Shown here: piece after piece, positions 16,252-24,245 of the stretch | How positions within the stretch are numbered: the stretch's first letter is position 1 | Layout: each line of letters opens with the position of its first letter | NCBI GenBank assembly: GCA_002364325.1 | Contig: DEXV01000003.1 | Span: forward strand, 1,200,174 to 1,231,597 | DNA length: 31,424 nt | Direction of reading: 5' to 3' | DNA from: Gillisia sp. UBA3175 | GTDB taxonomy: Bacteria; Bacteroidota; Bacteroidia; Flavobacteriales; Flavobacteriaceae | The notes under the pieces: model-generated | What the model saw: the letters and a program-made list of their open reading frames with translations, nothing else | What the model was told of the DNA's origin: nothing | The model's database searches: none | Translations under genes and position numbers: made by a program

Positions 16252-17010
16252 ATGAGGTTACTATCCATCTTATCTTTCATTGTTATTCTTTGCACCACAG
16301 GTGCTATTCAGGCTCAAGATATCGTTAATGGAAAAGTTTTAAATGCTTCCAACGATCTACCGCTAGAAAATGTAAACATCGTTAACCTAAATCAGGTTAA
16401 AGGTACTACCACTTCTGCCGAGGGAGATTTTGAGATACTGGCAACTGTAAATGATACCTTGTATTTTTCCTATTTAGGTTTTAGAACCATTCAGGTTCGA
16501 GTAACCAACGACTGGTTAAAATACGGGAGTGTAAAGGTTAAAATGACAGAATTGGGAATTGCCTTGGAAGAAGTAGTTGTAAGTCCAATTAGACTTACTG
16601 GCTATTTAGAGATAGATGTTAAGAATATTCCTATTTACGAGAACAGCAGATATAGTATTTCCGGATTAAATTCTGGATACGAAGGCGGAAGCTATTCCCA
16701 AAGTGCTGCAGCCAAAACATTAGGAGCTATTTTTAACCCCGCAGATGGACTTTATAATCTCTTCGGGAAAAAGCCTAGGCAAATGAAAAAGCTAAGGCAA
16801 ATGAAGGCAGATGATGAGATAAGGACACTATTAGCCACAAAATTTGATAGAGAAACCTTAGCTGCTGTATTACAGATAAACGAAGTGGAAATTGAAGAGA
16901 TCTTAGCGAGATGTAATTACTCTAAAGATTTTATGAATACCGCAAACGATCTACAAATATTGGATGCAATAAATGGATGTTATGAAGAATATAAGGTTCT
17001 AAAAAGATAG
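16252..17010 (+). CDS. Carboxypeptidase-like regulatory domain protein (secreted)
   Basis: 252 residues from the ATG at 16252. I prefer this start because it opens directly into a signal peptide (MRLLSILSFIVILCTTGAIQ, cleavage before QD). Upstream in-frame ATGs at 16195 and 16237 fall within or right after a hairpin and would put polar Tyr/Asn-rich residues before it. The mature protein starts with a CarboxypepD_reg-like beta domain (INGKVLNASNDLPLENVNI-type opening, then TSAEGDFEI and LYFSYLGFRTIQV), as at the N-terminus of TonB-dependent receptors, but no plug or barrel follows. The second half is charged and helical with repeated RQMKKLRQMKAD. Probably a periplasmic or surface protein of unknown function; it ends before a convergent terminator. 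Confidence 0.85.
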   Translation: MRLLSILSFIVILCTTGAIQAQDIVNGKVLNASNDLPLENVNIVNLNQVKGTTTSAEGDFEILATVNDTLYFSYLGFRTIQVRVTNDWLKYGSVKVKMTELGIALEEVVVSPIRLTGYLEIDVKNIPIYENSRYSISGLNSGYEGGSYSQSAAAKTLGAIFNPADGLYNLFGKKPRQMKKLRQMKADDEIRTLLATKFDRETLAAVLQINEVEIEEILARCNYSKDFMNTANDLQILDAINGCYEEYKVLKR

Positions 17011-17028
17011 AACCATAGTAAAGTATTT

Positions 17029-17068
17029 AAAATCCGAATTTAAGAATAAACCTTAAGTTCGGATTTTT
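17029..17068. terminator. Convergent terminator overlapping the SRPBCC gene end
   Basis: Arms 17029-17044 and 17052-17067 pair over 16 bases with one mismatch that allows G-U (AAAATCCGAATTTAAG against CTTAAGTTCGGATTTT), with a 7-base loop. In the plus direction a short T-run follows, fitting termination of the gene ending at 17010. It includes the stop codon and last codons of the oppositely oriented SRPBCC gene. Confidence 0.75.
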
Positions 17069-17600
17069 CAGCTCTATGCTCTAAAATATTCTTTAAATTT
17101 TTAAGTCCTTTTTCAAGGTCATCCCCATACATTTTGTCTACAGGTTGAATTAGCGCCATTACAGAAAAAGGAAAATTAAGCCCACCTCTAATGCCCCAAA
17201 CCATCTTGGTTTTGTTTTCGTCCAAACCTTTTAAACCTTTATATTCAAGAAAAATCATTTTTGCCGGCTTTAAAACCAGCACCCTGGTTTCCATGATCCT
17301 TCCTTGATTTAGCTTTACAATTTTTTGGGTTCCTTCGTAAAATCTATTTTTACTTTTCCAATATAAAATAGCATCCTGTTTGCCGTCTTCGCCGTTAAAT
17401 TTTAAGGTCCCTTTATAATCTTCTTCCATCCATGGCATCCAGGATGGTTGTTTTTTAAGCTGACGAATAAGATTATACACATCCTCTTTTGGTGTGTTTA
17501 TAACAACAGTTCGACTAATATCAAATTCCTTTTTTGCCCATGCATGTAGGAATGCAATAAAAGTGATAATGGCTATAAGGATATAAAAGAATAAGGTCAT
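17040..17600 (-). CDS. SRPBCC-superfamily (START-like) protein with N-terminal membrane anchor
   Basis: 186 residues. Residues 2-22 are a hydrophobic helix (TLFFYILIAIITFIAFLHAW). Next comes the beginning of a polyketide-cyclase-type SRPBCC domain, FDISRTVVINTPKEDVYNLI, followed by QPSWMPWMEEDYKG, a series of beta strands, and a closing long helix FSVMALIQPVDKMYGDDLEKGL. Such domains hold hydrophobic ligands in a helix-grip cavity; the ligand cannot be predicted. The gene lies 38 bp downstream of the TrmH-like gene on the same strand. Its last codons are part of a terminator hairpin. Confidence 0.85.
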   Translation of the reverse strand: MTLFFYILIAIITFIAFLHAWAKKEFDISRTVVINTPKEDVYNLIRQLKKQPSWMPWMEEDYKGTLKFNGEDGKQDAILYWKSKNRFYEGTQKIVKLNQGRIMETRVLVLKPAKMIFLEYKGLKGLDENKTKMVWGIRGGLNFPFSVMALIQPVDKMYGDDLEKGLKNLKNILEHRAEKSELKVYS

Positions 17601-17638
17601 GTATACTTCTTAGCTATTAGCAACAAATTTAAAAAAAA

Positions 17639-18292
17639 TTAACTATTCTGAAATCTTTTAACCAACTGATCGAAATTTTTGAAACTTTTTTGCAGCCATT
17701 CAAATTTAACTTCATTTTTCTCATAATCACTTAATTCCCAAGAAATTTTACTTTTTCTTAATCTTGTGGTGAGTTCTTGTAAGATTATAGCTGCGGAAAC
17801 AGAAATATTAAGACTTTCTGTAAATCCAACCATAGGAATATAAATGCAAAGATCTGCTTTCTCAAAAACCTCTTTTGACAATCCATTCTTTTCTGTACCT
17901 AGAAACAAAGCGGAAGGTTTGGAAATATCGAAATCAGAAAGTTCTACTGCTGTCTCATTTGGTGAAGTAGCTACAATTTGGTAGCCAGCTTCCTTTAATT
18001 CGGCAATACAAGATTTGCTATTCTGATGCCTGTTCAAAGAAACCCATTTTTGAGCACCCATAGCAATCTCCCGATCTATCTGTTTGGAATTTCGCTCTTC
18101 GATAACATGCACATTTTGAATTCCGAAGACATCACAACTCCTTATAACGGCGCTGGTATTATGCAACTGGTAAACATCTTCTGTAACTACAGTAAAATGA
18201 TTGGTTCGCTGCTCTAGTACTTTATTGAACAACGCATTTCTTTCTGGAGTAAGTAGTTCTTCTAAAAATGCCATGAATTCTTTACTGGCCAT
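17639..18292 (-). CDS. trmH: TrmH/SpoU family tRNA 2'-O-methyltransferase
   Basis: 217 residues. All three SPOUT motifs are present: motif 1 NTSAVIRSCDVFGI (45-58, with catalytic Arg51), motif 2 FLGTEKNGLS (130-139), and motif 3 IPMVGFTESLNISVSAAIIL (152-171), where the SAM-binding trefoil knot forms. The N-terminal opening FLEELLTPERNALFNKVLEQ resembles E. coli TrmH, which makes Gm18 in tRNA, and the length is close to TrmH (229) rather than RlmB. The target is therefore most likely tRNA G18, but that rests on similarity. The gene is read toward the SRPBCC gene; a terminator upstream isolates it from rocD. Confidence 0.88.
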   Translation of the reverse strand: MASKEFMAFLEELLTPERNALFNKVLEQRTNHFTVVTEDVYQLHNTSAVIRSCDVFGIQNVHVIEERNSKQIDREIAMGAQKWVSLNRHQNSKSCIAELKEAGYQIVATSPNETAVELSDFDISKPSALFLGTEKNGLSKEVFEKADLCIYIPMVGFTESLNISVSAAIILQELTTRLRKSKISWELSDYEKNEVKFEWLQKSFKNFDQLVKRFQNS

Positions 18293-18312
18293 GCAATTGT
18301 AATTTTCTAATG

Positions 18313-18354
18313 AAAAAGGCCGATCTAAAATACTATTTAAGATCAGCCTCTTTA
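18313..18354 (-). terminator. Intrinsic terminator after rocD
   Basis: In minus-strand sense, AAAGAGGCTGATCTTAAAT pairs with ATTTTAGATCGGCCTTTTT (two or three mismatches or wobbles), followed by U residues. It lies between the rocD stop (18373) and the TrmH-like start (18292), about 19 bp after rocD. Confidence 0.75.
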
Positions 18355-18372
18355 AACTATAATTTTAAAATT

Positions 18373-19653
18373 TTATTTTTCAAACTGCTTTAAAGTTTTT
18401 ACTATGATACTCACACAGTCTAACAATTCAGCTTCGGTCATCACTAATGGTGGTGCAAAACGAATAATATTTCCGTGTGTAGGCTTAGCTAAAAGACCAT
18501 TGTCTCTAAGTGCCATACAAATATCCCATGCAGTGGTGCTTTCTTCAGAATCATTTATAACAATTGCATTTAGTAAACCTCTCCCTCTTACCAAACTCAC
18601 AAGATCACTTTGCTCAATATATTTGTTCAATTCACTTCTAAATAGATCTCCTAGTTTTCGTGCATTTTGAATAAGATTTTCATCTTTAACAACTTCTAAT
18701 GCTGCAATTGCCACTGCTCCTGCAACTGGATTTCCTCCAAAGGTAGAACCATGTTGTCCAGGCTTGATCACATTCATCACTTCATTATCTGCTAGAACTG
18801 CAGATACAGGATAATTTCCGCCAGAAAGTGCTTTTCCTAAGATCAACATATCTGGTTTACTATAGGTGGCTTGTTGCTCGCAATGTCCTTGACAGCTACA
18901 TTTACCACAAACAGCCAATAAAGCTCCTGTTCTTGCAATCCCAGTCTGAATTTCATCTGCGATAAACAAAACGTTATTGGCATTACACAATTCCTTTGCT
19001 TTTTGCATATAATCATCTGCTGGAGTATACACTCCGGCTTCCCCTTGAATTGGCTCTACTAGAAAACCAGCTATATTATCATTGCTCGCTAAAGCATCTT
19101 TTAAAGCATCGATATCGTTATAAGGTATCTTGATAAATCCTGGAGTATAAGGTCCAAAATTCTTACGTGCATTTTCATCGTTAGAGAAAGAGATCACCGT
19201 AGTTGTTCTTCCATGGAAGTTATTCTCACACACAATTATCTGTGCCTGATGCTCCTCTACTCCTTTTTTCTCATAAGCCCATTTTCTGGCTATTTTGATA
19301 GCAGTTTCCACAGCCTCTGCTCCCGTATTCATTGGTAGCACCTTATCAAAATTAAAATACTCTGTAACGTATTTCTCGTATGGTCCTAAAATATCATTAT
19401 GAAATGCTCTGGATGTTAATGCCAAGGTAGAGGCTTGCTCATGCATTGCTCCTACTATTTTTGGGTGACAGTGTCCTTGATTCACTGCGGAATATGCTGA
19501 AAGAAAATCGTAATATTTTTTATTTTCAACATCCCAAACGTGAACTCCTTTTCCTTTGCTTAAAACTACCGGTAATGGATGGTAATTATGAGCCCCGTGT
19601 TTGTCCTCTAATTTAATTGCCTGGTCTGAAGCTGTTACTTTTTCTAAATGCAT
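18373..19653 (-). CDS. rocD: Ornithine aminotransferase with a Cys-rich insertion
   Basis: 426 residues, class III PLP-dependent aminotransferase. It moves the delta-amino group of ornithine to 2-oxoglutarate, giving glutamate-5-semialdehyde and linking arginine, proline and glutamate metabolism. Signatures: [17 protein letters not shown] (48-64), [13 protein letters not shown] (108-120), NNFHGRTT (144-151), [10 protein letters not shown] (199-208), [12 protein letters not shown] (232-243) with the PLP-binding Asp233, the Schiff-base lysine K274 in ILGKALSGG, and GSTFGGNP. Between 249 and 258 is an insertion, [10 protein letters not shown], with four cysteines and a histidine, close to the active-site lysine and absent from the mammalian and Bacillus enzymes as I recall them. 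The ornithine specificity is inferred from overall likeness to OAT rather than to acetylornithine aminotransferase. Confidence 0.92.
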   Translation of the reverse strand: MHLEKVTASDQAIKLEDKHGAHNYHPLPVVLSKGKGVHVWDVENKKYYDFLSAYSAVNQGHCHPKIVGAMHEQASTLALTSRAFHNDILGPYEKYVTEYFNFDKVLPMNTGAEAVETAIKIARKWAYEKKGVEEHQAQIIVCENNFHGRTTTVISFSNDENARKNFGPYTPGFIKIPYNDIDALKDALASNDNIAGFLVEPIQGEAGVYTPADDYMQKAKELCNANNVLFIADEIQTGIARTGALLAVCGKCSCQGHCEQQATYSKPDMLILGKALSGGNYPVSAVLADNEVMNVIKPGQHGSTFGGNPVAGAVAIAALEVVKDENLIQNARKLGDLFRSELNKYIEQSDLVSLVRGRGLLNAIVINDSEESTTAWDICMALRDNGLLAKPTHGNIIRFAPPLVMTEAELLDCVSIIVKTLKQFEK

Positions 19654-19812
19654 GTTCTATATTTTAAAATGTATAAACTAACAATTCCTGCTTATTTGTA
19701 GAAAATTATTCTGAAATATGGAGAGAAATCATCCAAAAATTTAACTAGCGCAAATTACTAAATGTTATCTGAAATTTATAATGGCAGCGCTATAAAATCT
19801 TCACAATTATCC

Positions 19813-19820
19813 TATTTTTG
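19813..19820 (+). promoter_or_regulatory. -7 promoter element for rlmD
   Basis: TATTTTTG is an exact TAnnTTTG match ending 4 bases before the ATG at 19825. No convincing TTG element lies 17-23 bases upstream. If used, the transcript would start at or next to the start codon. It also argues against the upstream in-frame ATG at 19762. Confidence 0.45.
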
Positions 19821-19824
19821 CGCT

Positions 19825-21234
19825 ATGGGAAGAAAGAAAAGAAATCTTGTATTCGAAGAACTCGAAGTTTTAGACGCCGGAGCCAAAGGAAAAAGTATTG
19901 CAAAAGCGCCAGATGGAAAAGTAGTTTTTATAAATAACGCTATTCCGGGTGATATAGCAGATATTAGAACTACTAAGAAAAAGAAATCCTTCTATGAGGG
20001 CACTGCAACTAAATTCCATAAGCTTTCAGACAAAAGAGTAAAACCGGTGTGTATTCATTTTGGTACTTGTGGGGGTTGCAAATGGCAGCATATGGGTTAT
20101 GAGCATCAATTATTCTATAAACAACAAGAGATCACTAATAATTTACAACGCCTTGGCAAAGTGGAGCTTCCAGAAGTAGATCCTATTTTAGGAAGTAAAG
20201 AGATCTATTTTTACAGAAATAAAATGGAATTTTCCTTTAGTGATAGCCGATGGTTAACTCTGGATGAAATTAATAGCGAGAAGGATTTTGAAGATAAGAA
20301 CGCATTAGGGTTCCATATTCCAGGAATGTGGGATAAAATCTTAGATATAAAAGAATGCCATTTACAAGAAGATCCAAGTAATGCTATAAGGAATCATGTA
20401 AGAAAATTTGCGGTAGAAAATGATATTCCATTTTTCAATACCAGAAATCAATATGGATTATTGCGAACATTAATGATTCGTACCTCATCCACAGGAGAGA
20501 TTATGGTAGTGCTTCAGCTTTTTGCTGAAGATAAAGCAAAGCGAACCCTCTTGCTTGATAGTTTAGCTGAAAAATTTCCGGAGATCACCTCGCTTCAATA
20601 TGTGATAAATGGAAAAGGAAACGATACTATTTATGATCAAGAAGTGATCTGTTACAAAGGAAAAGATCATATTTTTGAGGAAATGGAAGGTTTAAAATTC
20701 AAAATAAATGCTAAATCCTTTTATCAAACCAACTCTGCACAAGCTTTCGAATTATATAAAGTTACCAGGGATTTTGCGGGATTAACCGGAGATGAATTGG
20801 TTTACGATCTTTACACAGGAACTGGAACTATTGCTCAATTTGTGGCTCAAAAAGTAAAAAAGGTTGTGGGCATAGAAGCCGTGCCTGTTGCAATTAAAGA
20901 TGCTAAAGAAAATGCGCTAAGAAACAACATAGATAATACTGAATTCTATGCTGGAGACATGAGAAAGGTATTCACTCAAGAATTTATTAAAGAACATGGG
21001 CATCCAGATGTGATCATTACAGATCCTCCAAGAGATGGAATGCATAAAGATGTAGTTGCTCAAATTATTGGTATCTTACCTCAACGAATTGTTTATGTGA
21101 GTTGTAACTCGGCTACCCAAGCAAGAGACTTGGCGTTATTAGATGAACATTATAAGGTTACTAGAGTACAACCGGTAGATATGTTCCCACAAACTTTTCA
21201 CGTAGAAAATGTAGTATGTTTGGAAAAACGATAA
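19825..21234 (+). CDS. rlmD: 23S rRNA (uracil-1939-C5)-methyltransferase RlmD
   Basis: 469 residues from the ATG at 19825, chosen because the family opens MGRKKRNLVFEELEV; an upstream ATG at 19762 would add 21 residues without family support. The N-terminal TRAM RNA-binding domain covers about 8-65. Cysteines 76, 82, 85 and 178 are placed as the [4Fe-4S] ligands of RlmD/RumA. The SAM site is VYDLYTGTGTIAQ, then ITDPPRDGMH, and the catalytic Cys427 in VYVSCNS. RlmD makes m5U1939 in 23S rRNA; a role in m5U tRNA or m5U747 (RlmCD-like) cannot be excluded from sequence. A lipoprotein gene starts 2 bp after the stop. Confidence 0.95.
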   Translation: MGRKKRNLVFEELEVLDAGAKGKSIAKAPDGKVVFINNAIPGDIADIRTTKKKKSFYEGTATKFHKLSDKRVKPVCIHFGTCGGCKWQHMGYEHQLFYKQQEITNNLQRLGKVELPEVDPILGSKEIYFYRNKMEFSFSDSRWLTLDEINSEKDFEDKNALGFHIPGMWDKILDIKECHLQEDPSNAIRNHVRKFAVENDIPFFNTRNQYGLLRTLMIRTSSTGEIMVVLQLFAEDKAKRTLLLDSLAEKFPEITSLQYVINGKGNDTIYDQEVICYKGKDHIFEEMEGLKFKINAKSFYQTNSAQAFELYKVTRDFAGLTGDELVYDLYTGTGTIAQFVAQKVKKVVGIEAVPVAIKDAKENALRNNIDNTEFYAGDMRKVFTQEFIKEHGHPDVIITDPPRDGMHKDVVAQIIGILPQRIVYVSCNSATQARDLALLDEHYKVTRVQPVDMFPQTFHVENVVCLEKR

Positions 21235-21236
21235 GT

Positions 21237-21758
21237 ATGAAAAATGGAGGGATCGCTTTACTGGGAATCTTTGCTATGCTCCTTGTGGTGATGGGATGCC
21301 AAAAGGATGATATTTGTCCGGAATCTACCCTTACCACTCCCCTGCTTAAAATATCTTTTTACGATAACGAATCTCCGAACGATTCTATTCCAAAAGTGCC
21401 AACCAATTTAAGTGTTTTAGCAGAAGGTGGAGATGGAAATTATCTTACACGAGTGAATTCTTCAGAAATAAGTATTCCCTTAAGAACAGATGTAGATGCA
21501 ACGACTTACCAATTTATATTGAATTCCGCTGCTACAACCGACAGTACTTCAACAGAAAATATAGATGAGATAGTATTTACCTATGCGAGAAATCAAGTAT
21601 ATATTAACAGAGCTTGTAGTTTTAGGATGAGTTATGTGAATTTGCAAGCTACTTTGGAAAATGAAACGCCAAGTACTCAAAACTGGATTAAAAAAGTTAC
21701 TATATTAAATTCAACTATTGAAGATGAAACAACCACTCATATTTCTATTTACTTTTAG
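21237..21758 (+). CDS. DUF6452 family lipoprotein
   Basis: 173 residues from the ATG at 21237, which begins a signal peptide (MKNGGIALLGIFAMLLVVMG) with lipobox VVMGC and lipidated Cys21. An in-frame ATG at 21216 lies inside rlmD and would only lengthen the signal. After the lipobox comes DDICPESTLTTPLLKISFYD, the DUF6452 signature. The rest is beta-rich with a YARNQVYINRACSFRMSYVN block. Function unknown; Asp after the lipobox does not decide location in Bacteroidota. Its 3' end overlaps the DUF6048 gene by 35 bp; the two families are typically adjacent, suggesting a paired cell-envelope role. Confidence 0.85.
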   Translation: MKNGGIALLGIFAMLLVVMGCQKDDICPESTLTTPLLKISFYDNESPNDSIPKVPTNLSVLAEGGDGNYLTRVNSSEISIPLRTDVDATTYQFILNSAATTDSTSTENIDEIVFTYARNQVYINRACSFRMSYVNLQATLENETPSTQNWIKKVTILNSTIEDETTTHISIYF

Positions 21759-22431
21759 TCTTGTTGGGCTATTAGGAATTGGAACTATACAAGCTCAAAC
21801 TGCAACAGATACCGTTCAATACAAAGAACGTTACGGGCTTCGTGTGGGATTAGATCTTAGCAAACCTTTGCGAACCCTTTTGGATGATTCCTATAAGGGA
21901 TTGGAACTAATGGGAGATTACAGGATTTATAAGGACTATTACTTAGCAGCCGAAATTGGTAATGAGAATATGGAGCTTTCTGAAGGGAATTTAAGTGTAA
22001 GCGATAAAGGCAGTTATATTAAATTAGGAGCAGATTACAATGCTTATGAGAATTGGGCAGGAATGGAAAATATGGTAATTATTGGGCTACGTTATGGGTT
22101 CTCGACATTCTCCCAAACTTTAGAAAGTTATGCGATAAGCACAACTACAGATTATTTTGGCCCCAATGTTATTGATGCTTCAGAACAAACCAAAGGACTT
22201 ACTGCAAGTTGGATCGAATTGCTGGCTGGGATAAAGGTGGAGTTGTTTCAAAATTTATACCTAGGAGCCAATGTACAATTGAAGCGAATGATCACACAAA
22301 CCACACCTTCTAACATTGACAATCTTGCAGTTCCCGGTTTTGGAAAGACTAATGATTTCAGCCAGTTTGGCGTTGGCTATAGTTATAATATTTCTTACCT
22401 CATTCCGCTTTACAAAAAGGCGAAGGAATAA
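21724..22431 (+). CDS. DUF6048 family outer-membrane-type protein
   Basis: 235 residues from the ATG at 21724 (a TTG two codons earlier is in frame but less likely). Residues 1-22 are a signal peptide (KQPLIFLFTFSLVGLLGIGT, then IQAQ). The mature chain is a run of amphipathic beta strands: YGLRVGLDLSKPL, KDYYLAAEIGNENM, YIKLGADYNAY, MVIIGLRYGFSTFS, LYLGANVQLKRM and FGVGYSYNISYLIPL. This fits a small outer-membrane beta-barrel. The start lies within the DUF6452 gene, so the two are translationally coupled. The ligand or role is unknown. The repeat-rich gap starts directly after it. Confidence 0.85.
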   Translation: MKQPLIFLFTFSLVGLLGIGTIQAQTATDTVQYKERYGLRVGLDLSKPLRTLLDDSYKGLELMGDYRIYKDYYLAAEIGNENMELSEGNLSVSDKGSYIKLGADYNAYENWAGMENMVIIGLRYGFSTFSQTLESYAISTTTDYFGPNVIDASEQTKGLTASWIELLAGIKVELFQNLYLGANVQLKRMITQTTPSNIDNLAVPGFGKTNDFSQFGVGYSYNISYLIPLYKKAKE

Positions 22432-22476
22432 GTTTTAGGAAAAAAGATCCTTCGACAAGCTCAGGATGACACTTTT

Positions 22477-22616
22477 GTGACATTGAGCTCGTCGAAATGT
22501 GTTGATGACCAATTAAACTTTTCGTGTCATTCCGAAAAAGGAGGAATCTCCAACAAATTAACCGAAGATTTCATCGATAAAGATTTCTCGACTCCGCTCG
22601 AAATGACAATATAGTT
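22477..22616. repeat. 140-bp tandem direct repeat, copy 1
   Basis: First of two adjacent 140-bp units. Comparing 22491-22615 with 22631-22755 by eye gives five mismatches over 125 bp. Each unit holds an inverted pair (TGTCATTCCGA near the left, CTCGAAATGACA at the right end). Confidence 0.85.
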
Positions 22617-22756
22617 TTCACTTTGATCTTGTCGAAATGTGTTGATGACCAATTAAACTTTTCTTGTCATTCCGAGGAAGGAGGAATCTCCAACAAATTA
22701 ACCGAAGATTTTATCAATAAAGATTTCTCGACTCCGCTCGAAATGACAATATAGTA
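22617..22756. repeat. 140-bp tandem direct repeat, copy 2
   Basis: Second unit, offset exactly 140 bp from the first. It is followed by a truncated third start (22757-22784) and, after 108 bp of non-repeated sequence, by another copy of the same 5' end at 22893-22921. The 40-bp stretch ending in that element (22745-22784) recurs almost unchanged at 22883-22921. Confidence 0.85.
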
Positions 22757-22925
22757 GTCACATTGAGCTTGTCGAAATGTGGTTTAAGCAGCATTGTCAT
22801 CCAGAATTTATTTCAGTATCACAAGGAAAACTATTCAAGAATTATTGTACTATAAATGAGATCCTTCGACAAACTCAGGATGACAATATAGTAGTCACAT
22901 TGAGCTCGTCGAAATGTGTTTAAAT

Positions 22926-24107
22926 TCACTCTTCTTCTTGGTCTCTTATCTTATGAAGTTTCTTAGTTCCTTCATAAATATCATATTTCAAAAGTTTAGA
23001 CTCTAACGCACCATTAAACAATTTTATCTTTCGCGTTGGGCGCAAACCTACGTGCTTAATAGCTTCCAGATTGCTAGTAATAAACCAAGCCTCAGTTCCA
23101 GGATAGCTCTGTTTAAGTGTATCCCCTATTTCTTTATAAAATGCAGGCATATCTATATCTAAACGCTCTCCATACGGCGGATTAAAAATCATGTGTAAAT
23201 GACGTTCTCCGGGTTTCGAACTTTCAAAAAAGTTTTGTTGCTTTACCTGAATAAATTCAGCAAGATTCGCGTTTTCAACATTATCTATTGCTTTAGTAAC
23301 TGCAGAAGGAGCTTTATCGTATCCAGTAATCGTAAAATGAAAATCACGTACTTTCTTTAATACAGATTCCTCAATCTTTTCAAAAAGATCGACATCCCAA
23401 TCTTTCCATTTTTCGAAAGCAAATTCCTTTCTATTTAAGTTTGGCGGAATATTACATGCGATCATCGCGGCCTCTATAAGAATAGTTCCACTCCCACACA
23501 TCGGATCCATAAAATCACATTGTCCATCCCAACCAGAAAAAAGCAGCATTCCGGCAGCTAGTACTTCGTTGATAGGTGCAATGTTAGTAGCAGTTTTATA
23601 GCCGCGTTTATGCAATGATTGTCCTGAACTGTCTAAAGAAATATTACAGGTATTATTTTCTATATGCACATTGATTCGCAAAGTTGGAAAATCCAAATCT
23701 ACATCTGGGCGAGATCCAAATTTCTCTCTGAATCTATCTACAACGGCATCTTTAGTTTTTTGCGCAATGTACTTTGAATGGGTAAATTTTTCGGAATGCA
23801 CAGTAGCATCAATCGCTAAGGTATCATTTACTTCCATAAATTCTTCCCAAGCAATTTTTTTAACTTCATTATAAAGATCCTCTTCAGATGTTATTCGGAA
23901 GGATTTAAAAGGTTTTAATATCTTTATTGCGGTACGCAGACAAAGATTGGCTTTATACATAAAACCCTTATCTCCAGAAAAGCGCACATTTCTAACGCCT
24001 TCCTTTATATCTATTGCACCTAAATTGCGTAACTCTTTTGCCAATATTGGTTCAAAACCAAAAAGAGTCTTGGCTACCATTTCAAAATTATTATCCATTC
24101 CCATCAT
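22926..24107 (-). CDS. THUMP-domain class I SAM RNA methyltransferase (RlmL N-half/YpsC-like)
   Basis: 393 residues, or 390 if the start is the Met three codons in (24098), which fits MDNNFEMVAKTLFGFEPIL. The THUMP RNA-binding domain covers about 50-160 and the Rossmann methyltransferase domain about 165-380. Visible motifs are FMDPMCGSGTILIEAAMIA (199-217, SAM binding) and FNPPYGERL (308-316), the NPPY catalytic motif of N2-guanine methyltransferases. By homology to YpsC and the first half of E. coli RlmL it probably makes m2G in 23S rRNA (G2445 in E. coli). It lacks the RlmK half. It converges with DUF6048 across the repeat block and diverges from the ZIP transporter. Confidence 0.92.
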   Translation of the reverse strand: MMGMDNNFEMVAKTLFGFEPILAKELRNLGAIDIKEGVRNVRFSGDKGFMYKANLCLRTAIKILKPFKSFRITSEEDLYNEVKKIAWEEFMEVNDTLAIDATVHSEKFTHSKYIAQKTKDAVVDRFREKFGSRPDVDLDFPTLRINVHIENNTCNISLDSSGQSLHKRGYKTATNIAPINEVLAAGMLLFSGWDGQCDFMDPMCGSGTILIEAAMIACNIPPNLNRKEFAFEKWKDWDVDLFEKIEESVLKKVRDFHFTITGYDKAPSAVTKAIDNVENANLAEFIQVKQQNFFESSKPGERHLHMIFNPPYGERLDIDMPAFYKEIGDTLKQSYPGTEAWFITSNLEAIKHVGLRPTRKIKLFNGALESKLLKYDIYEGTKKLHKIRDQEEE

Positions 24108-24129
24108 TTCTTAAATGGCAAAAATACGT

Positions 24130-24137
24130 TATTTTTG
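24130..24137 (+). promoter_or_regulatory. -7-like element upstream of the ZIP transporter
   Basis: TATTTTTG at 24130-24137 is an exact TAnnTTTG match in the 138-bp gap between the divergent THUMP and ZIP genes. It would give a leader of about 100 bases before the ZIP ATG at 24246. No clear TTG element at 17-23 bases upstream. I see no recognisable metal riboswitch or Zur box. Confidence 0.35.
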
Positions 24138-24245
24138 TGCGATATGACAATTACATGTTGAGCAGAATACCCGTTATTAAAGGAAAATATTAAAAATTTT
24201 ACTTTTCAACCTGTAGAAATTAATTTTGAGAAAGCTATTTTTTTA

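Larger units (their letters stand above)
22432..22925. repeat. Intergenic block of dispersed-type inverted and direct repeats
   Basis: 494 bp with no credible gene between DUF6048 and the THUMP methyltransferase. It is built of recurring modules. CCTTCGACAAGCTCAGGATG occurs at 22449-22471 and, with one change, at 22862-22884. Its rough complement CATTGAGCTCGTCGAAATGTG occurs at about 22480, 22621, 22760 and 22897. TGTCATTCCGA and GGAGGAATCTCC occur twice. The modules pair with each other (TCGACAAGCTCA with TGAGCTTGTCGA; TGTCATT with AATGACA), so long hairpins can form. Such GTCATTCCGAG and TCGACAAGCTCA elements are common between genes in Bacteroidota genomes. The block ends 5 bp from the THUMP stop codon and may also serve as transcript terminator for both convergent genes. 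Confidence 0.85.

Noticed and set aside
22432..22925. Considered as a CRISPR array or insertion sequence
   Set aside because: Repeats are 140 bp and adjacent, without regular short repeats and spacers, and no transposase frame is present.
24108..24245. A riboswitch or Zur-type operator before the ZIP transporter
   Set aside because: I could not find a recognisable metal riboswitch fold or dyad operator; only a -7-like box is visible.
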